From: JBBDWR01 sp040902745
GTDB taxonomy: Bacteria; Actinomycetota; UBA4738; HRBIN12
DNA: 11,718 bases
Assembly (NCBI GenBank): GCA_040902745.1
Contig: JBBDWR010000024.1
Location: forward strand, 1 to 11,718
Direction of reading: 5' to 3'
Below are positions 1 to 6,411 of the stretch, piece after piece (position 1 is the stretch's first letter; each line of letters starts with the position of its first letter). The notes under the pieces were generated by a model, which saw only the letters and a list, made by a program, of their open reading frames with translations, was not told the DNA's origin and did no database searches. Both the position numbers and the translations under genes were made by a program.

Positions 1-41
1 GGACCCGAGCCGGGACTACCAACCTCAGGGATCGTGAATCG

Positions 42-87
42 CGGCTACGATGCGCTGACACATCCGGCCACGATGCACCGACACATC
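42..87. repeat. Imperfect 23-bp tandem repeat, two units
   Basis: Two adjacent 23-bp units, 42-64 and 65-87, match at 20 of 23 positions. All three differences are transitions (46/69, 54/77, 56/79). Both units end in GACACATC. The repeat lies 7 bp beyond the 3' end of the minus-strand tRNA-Leu gene and covers most of the space between that gene and the window edge. No third unit is visible on either side. Function is unknown; it could be a local duplication or a remnant of an integration site. Confidence 0.75.
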
Positions 88-94
88 ACACTAG

Positions 95-179
95 TGCGAG
101 AGGGGGGATTCGAACCCCCACGGGCGTTAGCCCACCGGATCCTAAGTCCGACGCGTCTGCCAGGTTCCGCCACTCTCGC
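95..179 (-). tRNA. tRNA-Leu (anticodon UAG)
   Basis: Read on the minus strand this folds as an 85-nt tRNA with a long variable arm, as expected for leucine. The acceptor stem GCGAGAG (173-179) pairs with CTCTCGC (96-102), and 95 supplies the discriminator A. The 7-nt anticodon loop CTTAGGA carries the anticodon TAG at 142-144, which reads CUA and probably other CUN codons. The T arm has GGTTCGAATCC. The next bases on the transcript are CT, so CCA is not encoded and must be added after transcription. The length, the variable arm and the discriminator A agree with tRNA-Leu rather than tRNA-Ser. Confidence 0.97.
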
Positions 180-187
180 GCTCGGTC

Positions 188-193
188 AGCGTA
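188..193 (-). promoter_or_regulatory. Probable -10 box of tRNA-Leu
   Basis: On the minus strand TACGCT ends 8 nt before the mature 5' end of the tRNA, which would place the transcript start almost at the mature end and leave a very short 5' leader. No convincing -35 is visible at 16-18 bp. The terminator at 237-264 lies upstream, which fits independent transcription of the tRNA. Confidence 0.45.
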
Positions 194-236
194 GCCGGTC
201 GGGAGAGGGCAGCGGCGCAGATCAAGGGCACGCAGG

Positions 237-264
237 CTTGAGCCCCCGGTGAGGGGGGCTCAAG
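237..264 (-). terminator. Strong hairpin terminator after the small unknown gene
   Basis: CTTGAGCCCCC (237-247) and GGGGGCTCAAG (254-264) form a perfect 11-bp stem with a 6-nt loop. It lies 26 bp after the stop codon of the minus-strand gene ending at 291 and before the tRNA-Leu promoter. There is no long T tract on either strand, which is common for hairpin terminators in high-GC bacteria. Confidence 0.75.
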
Positions 265-290
265 GGCGAGGATCCCGGCAGATGTGGCTG

Positions 291-581
291 TCAGCGGTCG
301 GTGGTTGCGTCCTCGGTTTGCACCACGGGAAGGATGCGGCTATGCGTGCGGCCGATGAGTCCCGCTGCCAGCAGGGATCGCTCGATCTCGTGGGCGTTGG
401 GCGCGTCGACGAGCGCGAAGACCTCGTGTGAGGCGCGATTGACCCACGATCCGGTGACGGAGATCTCGCCGGAGGGTGTTTCGGCGAATCGCTCGAACGC
501 TTCGGTGAGCAGCTTCTCCTGTTCGTCGCCGCGGAAGGCGCAGTCCTCGGGGGTGTGGGTGTTGACGACCATGTGCAACAT
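291..581 (-). CDS. Small conserved-looking protein of unknown function (96 aa)
   Basis: The product is 96 residues, starts MLHMVVNTHTPEDC and has no signal peptide or membrane segment. The start at 581 is preferred because AGGAGG (587-592) sits 5 nt upstream; the open frame continues further but without such a site. The alternation of short strands (LHMVVNTH, SGEISVTGSWV, HEVFALVDA) and helices resembles small ferredoxin-like (dimeric alpha/beta barrel) domains such as the DUF3303 or DUF4242 families. That fold is inference; I do not recognise the family with certainty and can assign no reaction. It follows the TPR/LuxR regulator gene in the same direction after 118 bp that hold a palindrome, so it may be a target of that regulator. 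A strong hairpin follows the gene. Confidence 0.8.
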   Translation of the reverse strand: MLHMVVNTHTPEDCAFRGDEQEKLLTEAFERFAETPSGEISVTGSWVNRASHEVFALVDAPNAHEIERSLLAAGLIGRTHSRILPVVQTEDATTDR

Positions 582-600
582 CGGTTCCTCCTCGCGTCGG

Positions 601-618
601 GCCGGACCCGTGTCCGGC
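601..618. promoter_or_regulatory. Palindrome upstream of the small unknown gene (possible operator or leader stem)
   Basis: GCCGGAC (601-607) and GTCCGGC (612-618) form a perfect 7-bp inverted repeat around a 4-bp centre. It ends 8 bp before the AGGAGG of the minus-strand gene starting at 581. It is the only strong palindrome between that gene and the upstream regulator gene. It could be a binding site for a dimeric LuxR-type protein or, if transcribed, a stem beside the ribosome-binding site. Confidence 0.45.
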
Positions 619-627
619 GTGGTGACG

Positions 628-633
628 ACGCTA
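628..633 (-). promoter_or_regulatory. Possible -10 box for the small unknown gene
   Basis: On the minus strand TAGCGT fits TANNNT and would give a leader of about 40 nt holding the 601-618 palindrome and the ribosome-binding site. No -35 is recognisable at the expected distance, so this is a weak call. Confidence 0.25.
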
Positions 634-699
634 GATCGATAGGTGATGGCCTCCATCGGGTGAACCGTGCAGATTTGCGATCGGATGGGATGGGTCGTT

Positions 700-2349
700 C
701 TACCCACGCGAGCGCGAGGCGAGGCCGTGCTGGAAGGCGAACGCGGCTGCCTCCGTGCGGGATGACACGCCGAGCTTGGTGAAGATGTTCGACAGGTGCC
801 GTGCAACGGTCTTCTCGCTCAGCACCAGATCTTCTGCGACGTCGCGGTTGGTGCGCCCGGTGGCGACCAGTGTGAGGACCTCGATCTCCCGGTCGGTCAG
901 GCCGCCGGGGATCGCGTCCGTTCCCCTCGCACCGTCACCGACCCGCGCGGCGTCGAGCTTGGCTCCCAGCCGAGCGTAGGTCTCGCCGGCCGCGGCGCGT
1001 TCCCGTGCGGCCGCGTCGCGATCCCCGAGCGCCTCGTAGGCCAGGGCCATGACCTCGCGCACGCCGGCCGCGTCGTGCGCCGCGCCGAGCTGATGCCATG
1101 TCGCGAGCGCCTCACCCAGGATCGGAAGAGCGGCGGCCGCGTGTCCCTTGGCCAAGGTCACAGCCCCACGCCCGGCGAGGGCGGAGGCGCGTAGCCCGGA
1201 CGTACCGTAGGTCTGCGCCGTCCGTTCGAGTTGCTCGCCGGCCCCGGCGGCGGCGGCCATGTCGCCGGCGGCCAGGGCTATCGCGATCTGTGCGGCGTAC
1301 AGGGGAGCACGGGTGAGGGGAAGATCCGGGCGAGCGGCGATCGCCGCGCTGATCGATGCGTTCGCTTCCTCGAGCCGATCCTCCGCCAGACGGAGCAGTG
1401 CGACCCCGGGTTGCGGGTCGCGCCCGAGCGCGTGGGCCCGCGCGTATGCATCGTCCGCGGCCGAGAGGTCGCCTCGCAGGCGATGGAGTTCCCCGATCTC
1501 GTAGTGGGCTTCGGCGACGGACGCGACATGGATGTCCGCGAGCTCATCGCATACGCGTGTGGCCTCCTGCTCAGCGCGATCCCAGGCGCCTTGGAGGTGG
1601 AGAAGCTGGGCCCGATGCACGCGGCAGATACCCGTGAACAGCACGGCGTCGGGGAGTCGGTCACACCACGCCTGCGTCGCGTCGATCCACTCACCGGCGC
1701 GACGGAAGTCGGCGAGTTCGTGGCACGCGCTGATCAGGTTGCAGTAGATGTTCCCGGCGAACGCGGGCGCCAGCTCGTCCGAGAGCACGGCGACCATCGC
1801 CTCGTCGAGCAGGGGCATACCTTCCGCGACGCGGCCTTGCTTCAGCAGCGCCCGACCTTCGCACAGCACTCCGAGCGCGACGAGGGTCGGATCGCCATGT
1901 TGGCGGCCGGATCGCTGCACCTGTCGGGCGAGCTCCTGGGCTCCTTCCATGCCGGCGCCACCGAGCGCTCCCTCGGCGCTCAGGTACAGCAGATAGCCGT
2001 GCTCGGCGCATTCGGGTAGGTCCGCCAACAGTCGTTGCGCGCGGCTCATCCATCCCGATCCCACCGCCTCGTCACCGCGCAGGAACAGCGAGACGGCGAC
2101 GTCCATCGCCGACCCGGCCGCCTTGACGGGGCGATCCTCATCGAGGAACCGCCGGTAGGACTCCTCGTATCCGGCCAGGGCCTCGTCGATCTGTCCCAAC
2201 CACCACGCGCAATCGGCGGATGCGTACACGTCCTCGGCCGTTAGCTCCGGGCCTCTCTCGCGGATGCGCTCGAAGCGCTGGCTCGCGCCTCGCCAGTCGT
2301 TGTGGGCGTAGGCATCGCGCGCAGCGGCGAGATCGGCAGGGTCGCTCAT
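700..2349 (-). CDS. TPR-repeat transcriptional regulator with C-terminal LuxR-type HTH
   Basis: The 549-residue product is a predicted cytoplasmic DNA-binding regulator. Residues about 1-440 are alanine-rich paired helices with TPR character (for example ALGRDPQPGVALLRLAEDRLEEA), likely a protein- or ligand-binding scaffold. Residues 484-540 are a GerE/LuxR HTH (LTDREIEVLTLVATGRTNRD, then LSEKTVARHLSNIFTKLGV). There is no P-loop, so it is not a full MalT/LAL-type ATPase, and there is no receiver domain, so control by phosphorylation is unlikely. I start at 2349: the longer frame to 2466 would overlap the divergent hydrolase gene by 29 bp and begins with unrelated low-complexity sequence. No Shine-Dalgarno precedes 2349, but TACCGT ends 8 nt upstream, fitting a leaderless mRNA. 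Its target is unknown; the divergent hydrolase and the downstream small gene are the natural candidates. Confidence 0.9.
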   Translation of the reverse strand: MSDPADLAAARDAYAHNDWRGASQRFERIRERGPELTAEDVYASADCAWWLGQIDEALAGYEESYRRFLDEDRPVKAAGSAMDVAVSLFLRGDEAVGSGWMSRAQRLLADLPECAEHGYLLYLSAEGALGGAGMEGAQELARQVQRSGRQHGDPTLVALGVLCEGRALLKQGRVAEGMPLLDEAMVAVLSDELAPAFAGNIYCNLISACHELADFRRAGEWIDATQAWCDRLPDAVLFTGICRVHRAQLLHLQGAWDRAEQEATRVCDELADIHVASVAEAHYEIGELHRLRGDLSAADDAYARAHALGRDPQPGVALLRLAEDRLEEANASISAAIAARPDLPLTRAPLYAAQIAIALAAGDMAAAAGAGEQLERTAQTYGTSGLRASALAGRGAVTLAKGHAAAALPILGEALATWHQLGAAHDAAGVREVMALAYEALGDRDAAARERAAAGETYARLGAKLDAARVGDGARGTDAIPGGLTDREIEVLTLVATGRTNRDVAEDLVLSEKTVARHLSNIFTKLGVSSRTEAAAFAFQHGLASRSRG

Positions 2350-2357
2350 CGAGCGCC

Positions 2358-2363
2358 ACGGTA
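2358..2363 (-). promoter_or_regulatory. -10 box for a leaderless TPR/LuxR regulator transcript
   Basis: Minus-strand TACCGT is followed by 8 nt and then the ATG at 2349. It fits TANNNT and places the transcript start at or one base from the start codon, in agreement with the absence of a ribosome-binding site. Confidence 0.5.
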
Positions 2364-2437
2364 GCGCGTCCGAACGCCTTGATGGGATGAGGACGCCGAC
2401 TGCCGCCATCGTGGTCGAAGGAGGGCGGACAGACCGG

Positions 2438-3097
2438 ATGGAACGTGTCGTCGTCGATGGATCCACGATCGCCTACGAGCGTGCAGGTGTCGGGCCGCTC
2501 GTCGTGCTGCTGCACGGGGGCCTATCCGACCATCGGGAATGGCGCCGGCAACTCGTCGGCCTCTCGGACACGTTCACGGTGGTCGCGTGGGACGCACCCG
2601 GATGTGGCGATTCGTCGGACGCCGATCCCTCGTTCCGGATGCCGGACTACGCGGACGCCCTCGCAGGGTTCGTCGCCGCGCTCGACCTCGGCAAGCCGCA
2701 CCTCGTGGGGCTGTCATGGGGGTCGACGGTCGCCCTGGAGATGTACCGTCGCCATCCGACGATACCCGCGAGTCTCGTGCTGACCTCAGCGTACGCGGGC
2801 TGGGCAGGCTCGCTCGCGCCGGAGGTGGTGGCTGAGCGGGTCGACGGCCTGCGGCGCGGACTGCAGTTGCCTCCCGAAAGATGGGTCCGGGAGTATTGGA
2901 TCCCGACGCTGTTCACGGATCGCGCGCCCACGGACATGGTCGAAGAGGCGGTGCGCGACTTTTCCCGGGCCGAGGAACTCCATCGGGAGATCCCGAACTC
3001 GGAGCTGATCGTGCTCCCCGACGTCGGGCATCAGTGCAACATCGAGGCTGCGGCCAGCTACAACGCGGCTCTGCGGGCGTTCCTGGCGAAGCGATAG
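2438..3097 (+). CDS. Alpha/beta hydrolase, probably with an internal deletion
   Basis: The 219-residue product has clear alpha/beta hydrolase motifs. LLHGG (24-28) is the oxyanion-hole turn, GLSWG (91-95) the nucleophile elbow with Ser93, and LPDVGHQC (193-200) carries the catalytic His198. Related proteins usually have 250-290 residues and, about 25 residues before the catalytic His, a strand with PTLxxxGxxD that carries the catalytic Asp. Here the sequence passes from the cap region (TDMVEEAVRDF, 165-175) straight to the helix SRAEELHREIPNSEL, so roughly 35-45 residues including that Asp appear to be missing with the frame intact. The ATG at 2438 is preferred because AAGGAGG lies at 2418-2424 and the fold begins directly after it. 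The substrate is unknown. The gene is divergent from the TPR/LuxR regulator and 35 bp before the metallo-beta-lactamase/rhodanese gene. Confidence 0.88.
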   Translation: MERVVVDGSTIAYERAGVGPLVVLLHGGLSDHREWRRQLVGLSDTFTVVAWDAPGCGDSSDADPSFRMPDYADALAGFVAALDLGKPHLVGLSWGSTVALEMYRRHPTIPASLVLTSAYAGWAGSLAPEVVAERVDGLRRGLQLPPERWVREYWIPTLFTDRAPTDMVEEAVRDFSRAEELHREIPNSELIVLPDVGHQCNIEAAASYNAALRAFLAKR

Positions 3098-3119
3098 GCG
3101 CGAACGCCTGAACCGCGAG

Positions 3120-3125
3120 TAGGCT
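3120..3125 (+). promoter_or_regulatory. -10 box for a leaderless MBL/rhodanese transcript
   Basis: TAGGCT lies exactly 7 nt before the GTG at 3133 and fits TANNNT. No Shine-Dalgarno precedes that GTG. The 35-bp gap after the hydrolase gene could therefore hold a promoter of its own, although readthrough from the hydrolase gene is also possible. Confidence 0.45.
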
Positions 3126-3132
3126 TTGTTCC

Positions 3133-4548
3133 GTGCGGTTGGAGCAGTTCGTCCTCGAAAGCCTCGGGCACGCCTCCTACCTCGTGGGATCCGAGAACAC
3201 GGGCGAAGCCCTGGTGCTCGATCCTCGACGCGACGTCGACATCTACTTCGAAGCCGCGTGGCGTCGCGGCTTCCACATCCGGTACGCGATCGACACCCAC
3301 GGGCACAACGACTACCTCTCCGGGCTGACCGAGCTCGCCGCGCGCGACAAGGACGTACGGCTGCTCGGCTCGGCCGCAGGCGAACTCGGGTACGAACATC
3401 GTGCCGTGAAAGACGGCGAAGTGGTCGAGATGGGAGAGGTCGCCTTCGAGGTTCTCCATACCCCCGGTCACACACCGGAGCACGTGAGCTTATTGGTGCG
3501 CGAGGACGGCCATGACGATCCCGCTCTGATGCTCTCGGGCGGCGCGCTGTTGGTCGGCGACGTGGCGCGTCCCGACCTGCTCGGCGGATCGGAGCAGACC
3601 CGCGATATGGCGCGCGCCCTCTGCCGAACGATCCAGGAGAAGGTCCTGACGCTTCCCGACCACGTCGAGGTGTTCCCGACGCACGTGGCCGGCTCGCTGT
3701 GCGGAGGGAACATCGGCAGCCGGCTCTCCACGACGGTCGGGTACGAACGCAGGACGAACGAGCTGCTCGCCCAGGTGTCGTCGGGCGACGTGTTCGTGCA
3801 GGAATGTCTCAGCCTGGAGTCGCTGCCCGCGGTACCGCCGTACTGGCGACGGATGCGCACGCAGAACCTCGCCGGCGTTGAACGACTCGGAACGCTGCAG
3901 GAACCGCCAGGGTTTCGGCCGGACGCCTTCCGATCGGCGATAGACGACGGTGCGGTCGTGCTCGATGCGCGTTCTCCGGAGGCGTTCGGCGGTGGGCATA
4001 TCCCGCGCTCGCTCAATGTGGAGCTGGGAGGATCCTTCCCGACCTGGGCAGGCACCGTTCTGCCCGACGGCGCGCGCGTGCTGTTGGTGCTGGACGACCC
4101 CGGTGACCTGTGGCCGGCGACGTGGGAGCTGCTGCGGATCGGCTACTCCGTTCCAGAAGGATGGCTCGCGGGCGGGATGCGGGCGTGGGCCACCGGCGGT
4201 GGCGGCCTGGAGCGAACGCAGGGGATCACCGCGGAGGAGTTGCATGATCGACTGGGCGGGGTCACCGTGCTCGACGTTCGTCAGCCGGGGGAGTGGGCCG
4301 ACGGGCACATCGAGGGGGCGACGTTCATCACCGCCGGAGAGCTCCCCGATCACCTCGACGACGTGCCGCAGGACGACCCGCTGGCCGTGATCTGCGGAAG
4401 TGGTCTGCGCAGCTCGGTCGCTGCGAGCCTGCTCGCGCGCGAACGCGATCGCCACCCGCTGCACGTGCTCGGTGGTATGGCCGCGTGGCGGGCGGCGGGC
4501 TACCCGACCGTTCCGGGCGATGCGCTCGAGGGCCGGGTCAGGCCCTGA
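3133..4548 (+). CDS. Metallo-beta-lactamase fold hydrolase with two rhodanese domains (persulfide dioxygenase-like)
   Basis: The 471-residue product has an N-terminal metallo-beta-lactamase domain (about 1-225) of the ETHE1/glyoxalase-II group and two rhodanese domains (about 262-355 and 365-457). Expected iron ligands of an ETHE1-type persulfide dioxygenase are present: His56 (THGHND), His113 (HTPGHTPEH) and Asp143 (VGDVARPD). His58, Asp60 and His184 (FPTHVAGS) are also kept, but the usual HxHxDH ends in Tyr61. The second rhodanese has an active-site loop with Cys421 (CGSGLRS). The first has LDDPGD at that place and should be unable to carry persulfide. Persulfide dioxygenases oxidise glutathione persulfide or a similar low-molecular-weight persulfide to sulfite, so sulfide or persulfide detoxification is the likely role. 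The start is a GTG without Shine-Dalgarno but with a well-placed -10 box. It ends 18 bp from the convergent DUF2207 gene. Confidence 0.9.
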   Translation: MRLEQFVLESLGHASYLVGSENTGEALVLDPRRDVDIYFEAAWRRGFHIRYAIDTHGHNDYLSGLTELAARDKDVRLLGSAAGELGYEHRAVKDGEVVEMGEVAFEVLHTPGHTPEHVSLLVREDGHDDPALMLSGGALLVGDVARPDLLGGSEQTRDMARALCRTIQEKVLTLPDHVEVFPTHVAGSLCGGNIGSRLSTTVGYERRTNELLAQVSSGDVFVQECLSLESLPAVPPYWRRMRTQNLAGVERLGTLQEPPGFRPDAFRSAIDDGAVVLDARSPEAFGGGHIPRSLNVELGGSFPTWAGTVLPDGARVLLVLDDPGDLWPATWELLRIGYSVPEGWLAGGMRAWATGGGGLERTQGITAEELHDRLGGVTVLDVRQPGEWADGHIEGATFITAGELPDHLDDVPQDDPLAVICGSGLRSSVAASLLARERDRHPLHVLGGMAAWRAAGYPTVPGDALEGRVRP

Positions 4549-4557
4549 GCGCGGGCC
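4541..4557. terminator. Weak hairpin between convergent genes
   Basis: GGCCC (4541-4545) and GGGCC (4553-4557) form a 5-bp stem that includes the stop codon of the MBL/rhodanese gene in its loop. The convergent gap is only 18 bp and has no T tract. This is the only candidate terminator there and may be chance in GC-rich DNA. Confidence 0.2.
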
Positions 4558-4566
4558 GGCGTCCGC

Positions 4567-6411
4567 TCACCACGAGCCGCCACCGCCGCCGCCCCCGCCC
4601 CCGCCGGAGAACCCTCCGCCCGAGAACCCACTGCTGCCCGACGACGCGGGCCGCGAGACGACCACGCCCGTGGACATCGTGGAGAAAGAATCCACCGACG
4701 CCGCGAATGCCACGTACGCGAAGGGGTAGCGCGAGACGTACCAGCTGGAGGTGTCGGGCATCGCGCCGAGCTGCTCGAACGTCTTCGCCCACTTTTCGGT
4801 GATGCCGAACACGATCGCGTAGGGCAGCAGCTTAGTGAAGATGTTCTCCGCCTCGGCGAACCGTGACAGTTCCACCTCAGAGGTCTCCATCACCAGCCTG
4901 AGCCCTTCCAAGCGCTTCTTGATCGCCGTACCGCGTGCGGTGCGCCGCGGCATCGCTCCGGCGCCGAAGAACACGAGGAGTCCGAACAACGGCGCGGGCA
5001 GCGCGAGCAGGCCGAAGCTCGAGTACGCGGCCGCGAGGAACGCGACGCCGCAGCCGAGCACGAACAACGCGAAGCCGATCAGTCGCCAGCGCGTACGGAT
5101 CGCGTCCGGGCGGCTCACGAACCACCCGTTCGAGACGGCGTCCCCGTACAGCGCGTTGGCCACTTTCTCGTACCGCTCGAAGAACGTCGCCTTGAGTTCG
5201 GACAGGTTGACCTCGCCACCGCTTTGGAACAAGCCGTCCAACAACATGCGCTCGTAGTCCAGCAGTGCTCCGTCGGATTCCTTGAGCCGGACGAGGCGAT
5301 AGTCGGGCTTGCCGAACATGCCCTCCTTCTCGAGTTCCTCGATCCGCAGGTAGCCGCGGACCGCGAGGTCGACGATCGTCGCGGAGATGTCGAGTGGGTT
5401 CACCGTCTCGTCCATCAGCGTGCCCAGCTGCCCCGGCCGGATGTCGTCGGGTGGTGCGAATTCGGCGAGGGTGGGTTGTCGATCGAGCACCGGAACCGCT
5501 TCGACCGGCGCGCCGTCGGCGCCGTGGAGCACGTCGATCCCCGATCCCGAGTAGCGCTCGTCCCGACCTCGGGTCAGCACCAGGGCGACGAACCCACCGA
5601 TCGCGAGCAGCAGGAGCGCCCCGCCGCCGCCGAGTGTCACGGGGGTGGCCGTGAACGCACGTCCGACCGTCCAGCGCTCCTCCAGCATCGGTGGGGGGAC
5701 GTCCACCGCCGCCTCGGGTAGGTCGATCGCGACCGTCATCCCCGTGTACGGGCCGATGATCGCCTTGGCGAATCGCGCGGTCCGCCCCTGGACCCGCTGG
5801 GAGTCGCAGGGAAAGCTCGCCCCGTAGGAACCGGTCGCGCACCCGGCTCGGTTGATATCTCCGGGAGCGGTCACGGTGACGTCGGCCCGCTCGATGCCCA
5901 CCGGCCACTCGGTGCCGATCGCGTCCCAGACCAGCTCAACGTGGTCGGGGAACGACTGCATCGCGTGCGTCACGCGGTAGCTGATGCGGTACGTGTGCGC
6001 GCCCGTGATCTCGATGTCCGCGTCGCCGATCTTGATGCGGGTGCCCTGTCCCTCCTGCGTAGCGACGTCCTCGAGTACGTACCCGCTCGGCGTGCCGGGT
6101 GAGGCACTCACGGAGAGCACCTCGAGGGGGTAGATCCGGTCGTAGGTGTCGTCGTAGAAGATCTTCGTCGGGATGTCGCGAAAGATCCCGTGGCGTGGCT
6201 GGTCGAAGAAGTAGTCGATGTGCTCGTTCACGACGATCGAGCCGTCGGGTTCGATCCGGATGCGGACGTCGTAGCGGTCGATCCGCTCGCCGCTCCAGAA
6301 CTGTGCGCTCGCAGGGCCGGCCGTGGCCAACAGCGCCAGGGACGCGAGCAGAGTGAAGGTGAAGATGCGTCGCTGCATGCGCCGCAGACTACCCGAGCGA
6401 GCCCCGATCAT
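4567..6411 (-). CDS. DUF2207 family membrane protein
   Basis: The 614-residue product has a signal peptide (about 12-36, ending ASA|Q), an extracytoplasmic beta-rich DUF2207 domain (about 37-250, with RHGIFRDIP at 74-82), a membrane segment near 257-280, a cytoplasmic stretch of about 160 residues, two more membrane segments (about 443-462 and 466-488) and a C-terminal region ending in a poly-glycine tract followed by SW. This layout and Gly-rich tail are typical of DUF2207 proteins, whose function is unknown. The ATG at 6411 overlaps the stop codon of the lipoprotein gene (ATGA), and AGGAGG (6416-6421) lies 4 nt before it, suggesting translational coupling. An alternative ATG at 6378 has TAGTCT (6386-6391) 7 nt upstream, so a second, leaderless transcript giving a 603-residue product with a more ordinary signal peptide is possible. 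Confidence 0.93.
   Translation of the reverse strand: MIGARSGSLRRMQRRIFTFTLLASLALLATAGPASAQFWSGERIDRYDVRIRIEPDGSIVVNEHIDYFFDQPRHGIFRDIPTKIFYDDTYDRIYPLEVLSVSASPGTPSGYVLEDVATQEGQGTRIKIGDADIEITGAHTYRISYRVTHAMQSFPDHVELVWDAIGTEWPVGIERADVTVTAPGDINRAGCATGSYGASFPCDSQRVQGRTARFAKAIIGPYTGMTVAIDLPEAAVDVPPPMLEERWTVGRAFTATPVTLGGGGALLLLAIGGFVALVLTRGRDERYSGSGIDVLHGADGAPVEAVPVLDRQPTLAEFAPPDDIRPGQLGTLMDETVNPLDISATIVDLAVRGYLRIEELEKEGMFGKPDYRLVRLKESDGALLDYERMLLDGLFQSGGEVNLSELKATFFERYEKVANALYGDAVSNGWFVSRPDAIRTRWRLIGFALFVLGCGVAFLAAAYSSFGLLALPAPLFGLLVFFGAGAMPRRTARGTAIKKRLEGLRLVMETSEVELSRFAEAENIFTKLLPYAIVFGITEKWAKTFEQLGAMPDTSSWYVSRYPFAYVAFAASVDSFSTMSTGVVVSRPASSGSSGFSGGGFSGGGGGGGGGGSW
6386..6391 (-). promoter_or_regulatory. 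Possible internal -10 box for a leaderless DUF2207 transcript
   Basis: Minus-strand TAGTCT fits TANNNT and ends 7 nt before an in-frame ATG at 6378. It would give a second transcript independent of the lipoprotein gene and a product 11 residues shorter. It competes with the coupled start at 6411. Confidence 0.35.

Noticed and set aside
1231..2019. Long plus-strand open frame opposite the TPR/LuxR gene
   Set aside because: It is antisense to a gene with clear TPR and HTH domains, its translation has no recognisable domain, and long shadow frames are common in GC-rich coding DNA.
2350..2466. N-terminal extension of the TPR/LuxR regulator to 2466
   Set aside because: The extension is low-complexity, lacks a ribosome-binding site, overlaps the divergent hydrolase gene and leaves no space for either promoter.
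3096..3109. AGGCG-CGAA-CGCCT hairpin at the hydrolase stop as a terminator
   Set aside because: The stem is only 5 bp, overlaps the stop codon and has no T tract; readthrough to the MBL/rhodanese gene 35 bp away is just as likely.
3490..4464. Long minus-strand open frame opposite the MBL/rhodanese gene
   Set aside because: The Arg/Pro/Gln-rich translation has no motif, and the plus strand carries conserved catalytic residues over the whole stretch.
4575..4610. CCG/CCC-rich low-complexity stretch as a DNA repeat element
   Set aside because: It encodes the poly-Gly tail usual for DUF2207 proteins, so the repetition is explained by the protein.
4877..5908. Minus-strand open frame in another frame within the DUF2207 gene
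   Set aside because: The Arg-rich translation is a frame shadow; the DUF2207 frame has a signal peptide, membrane segments and the family's typical tail.
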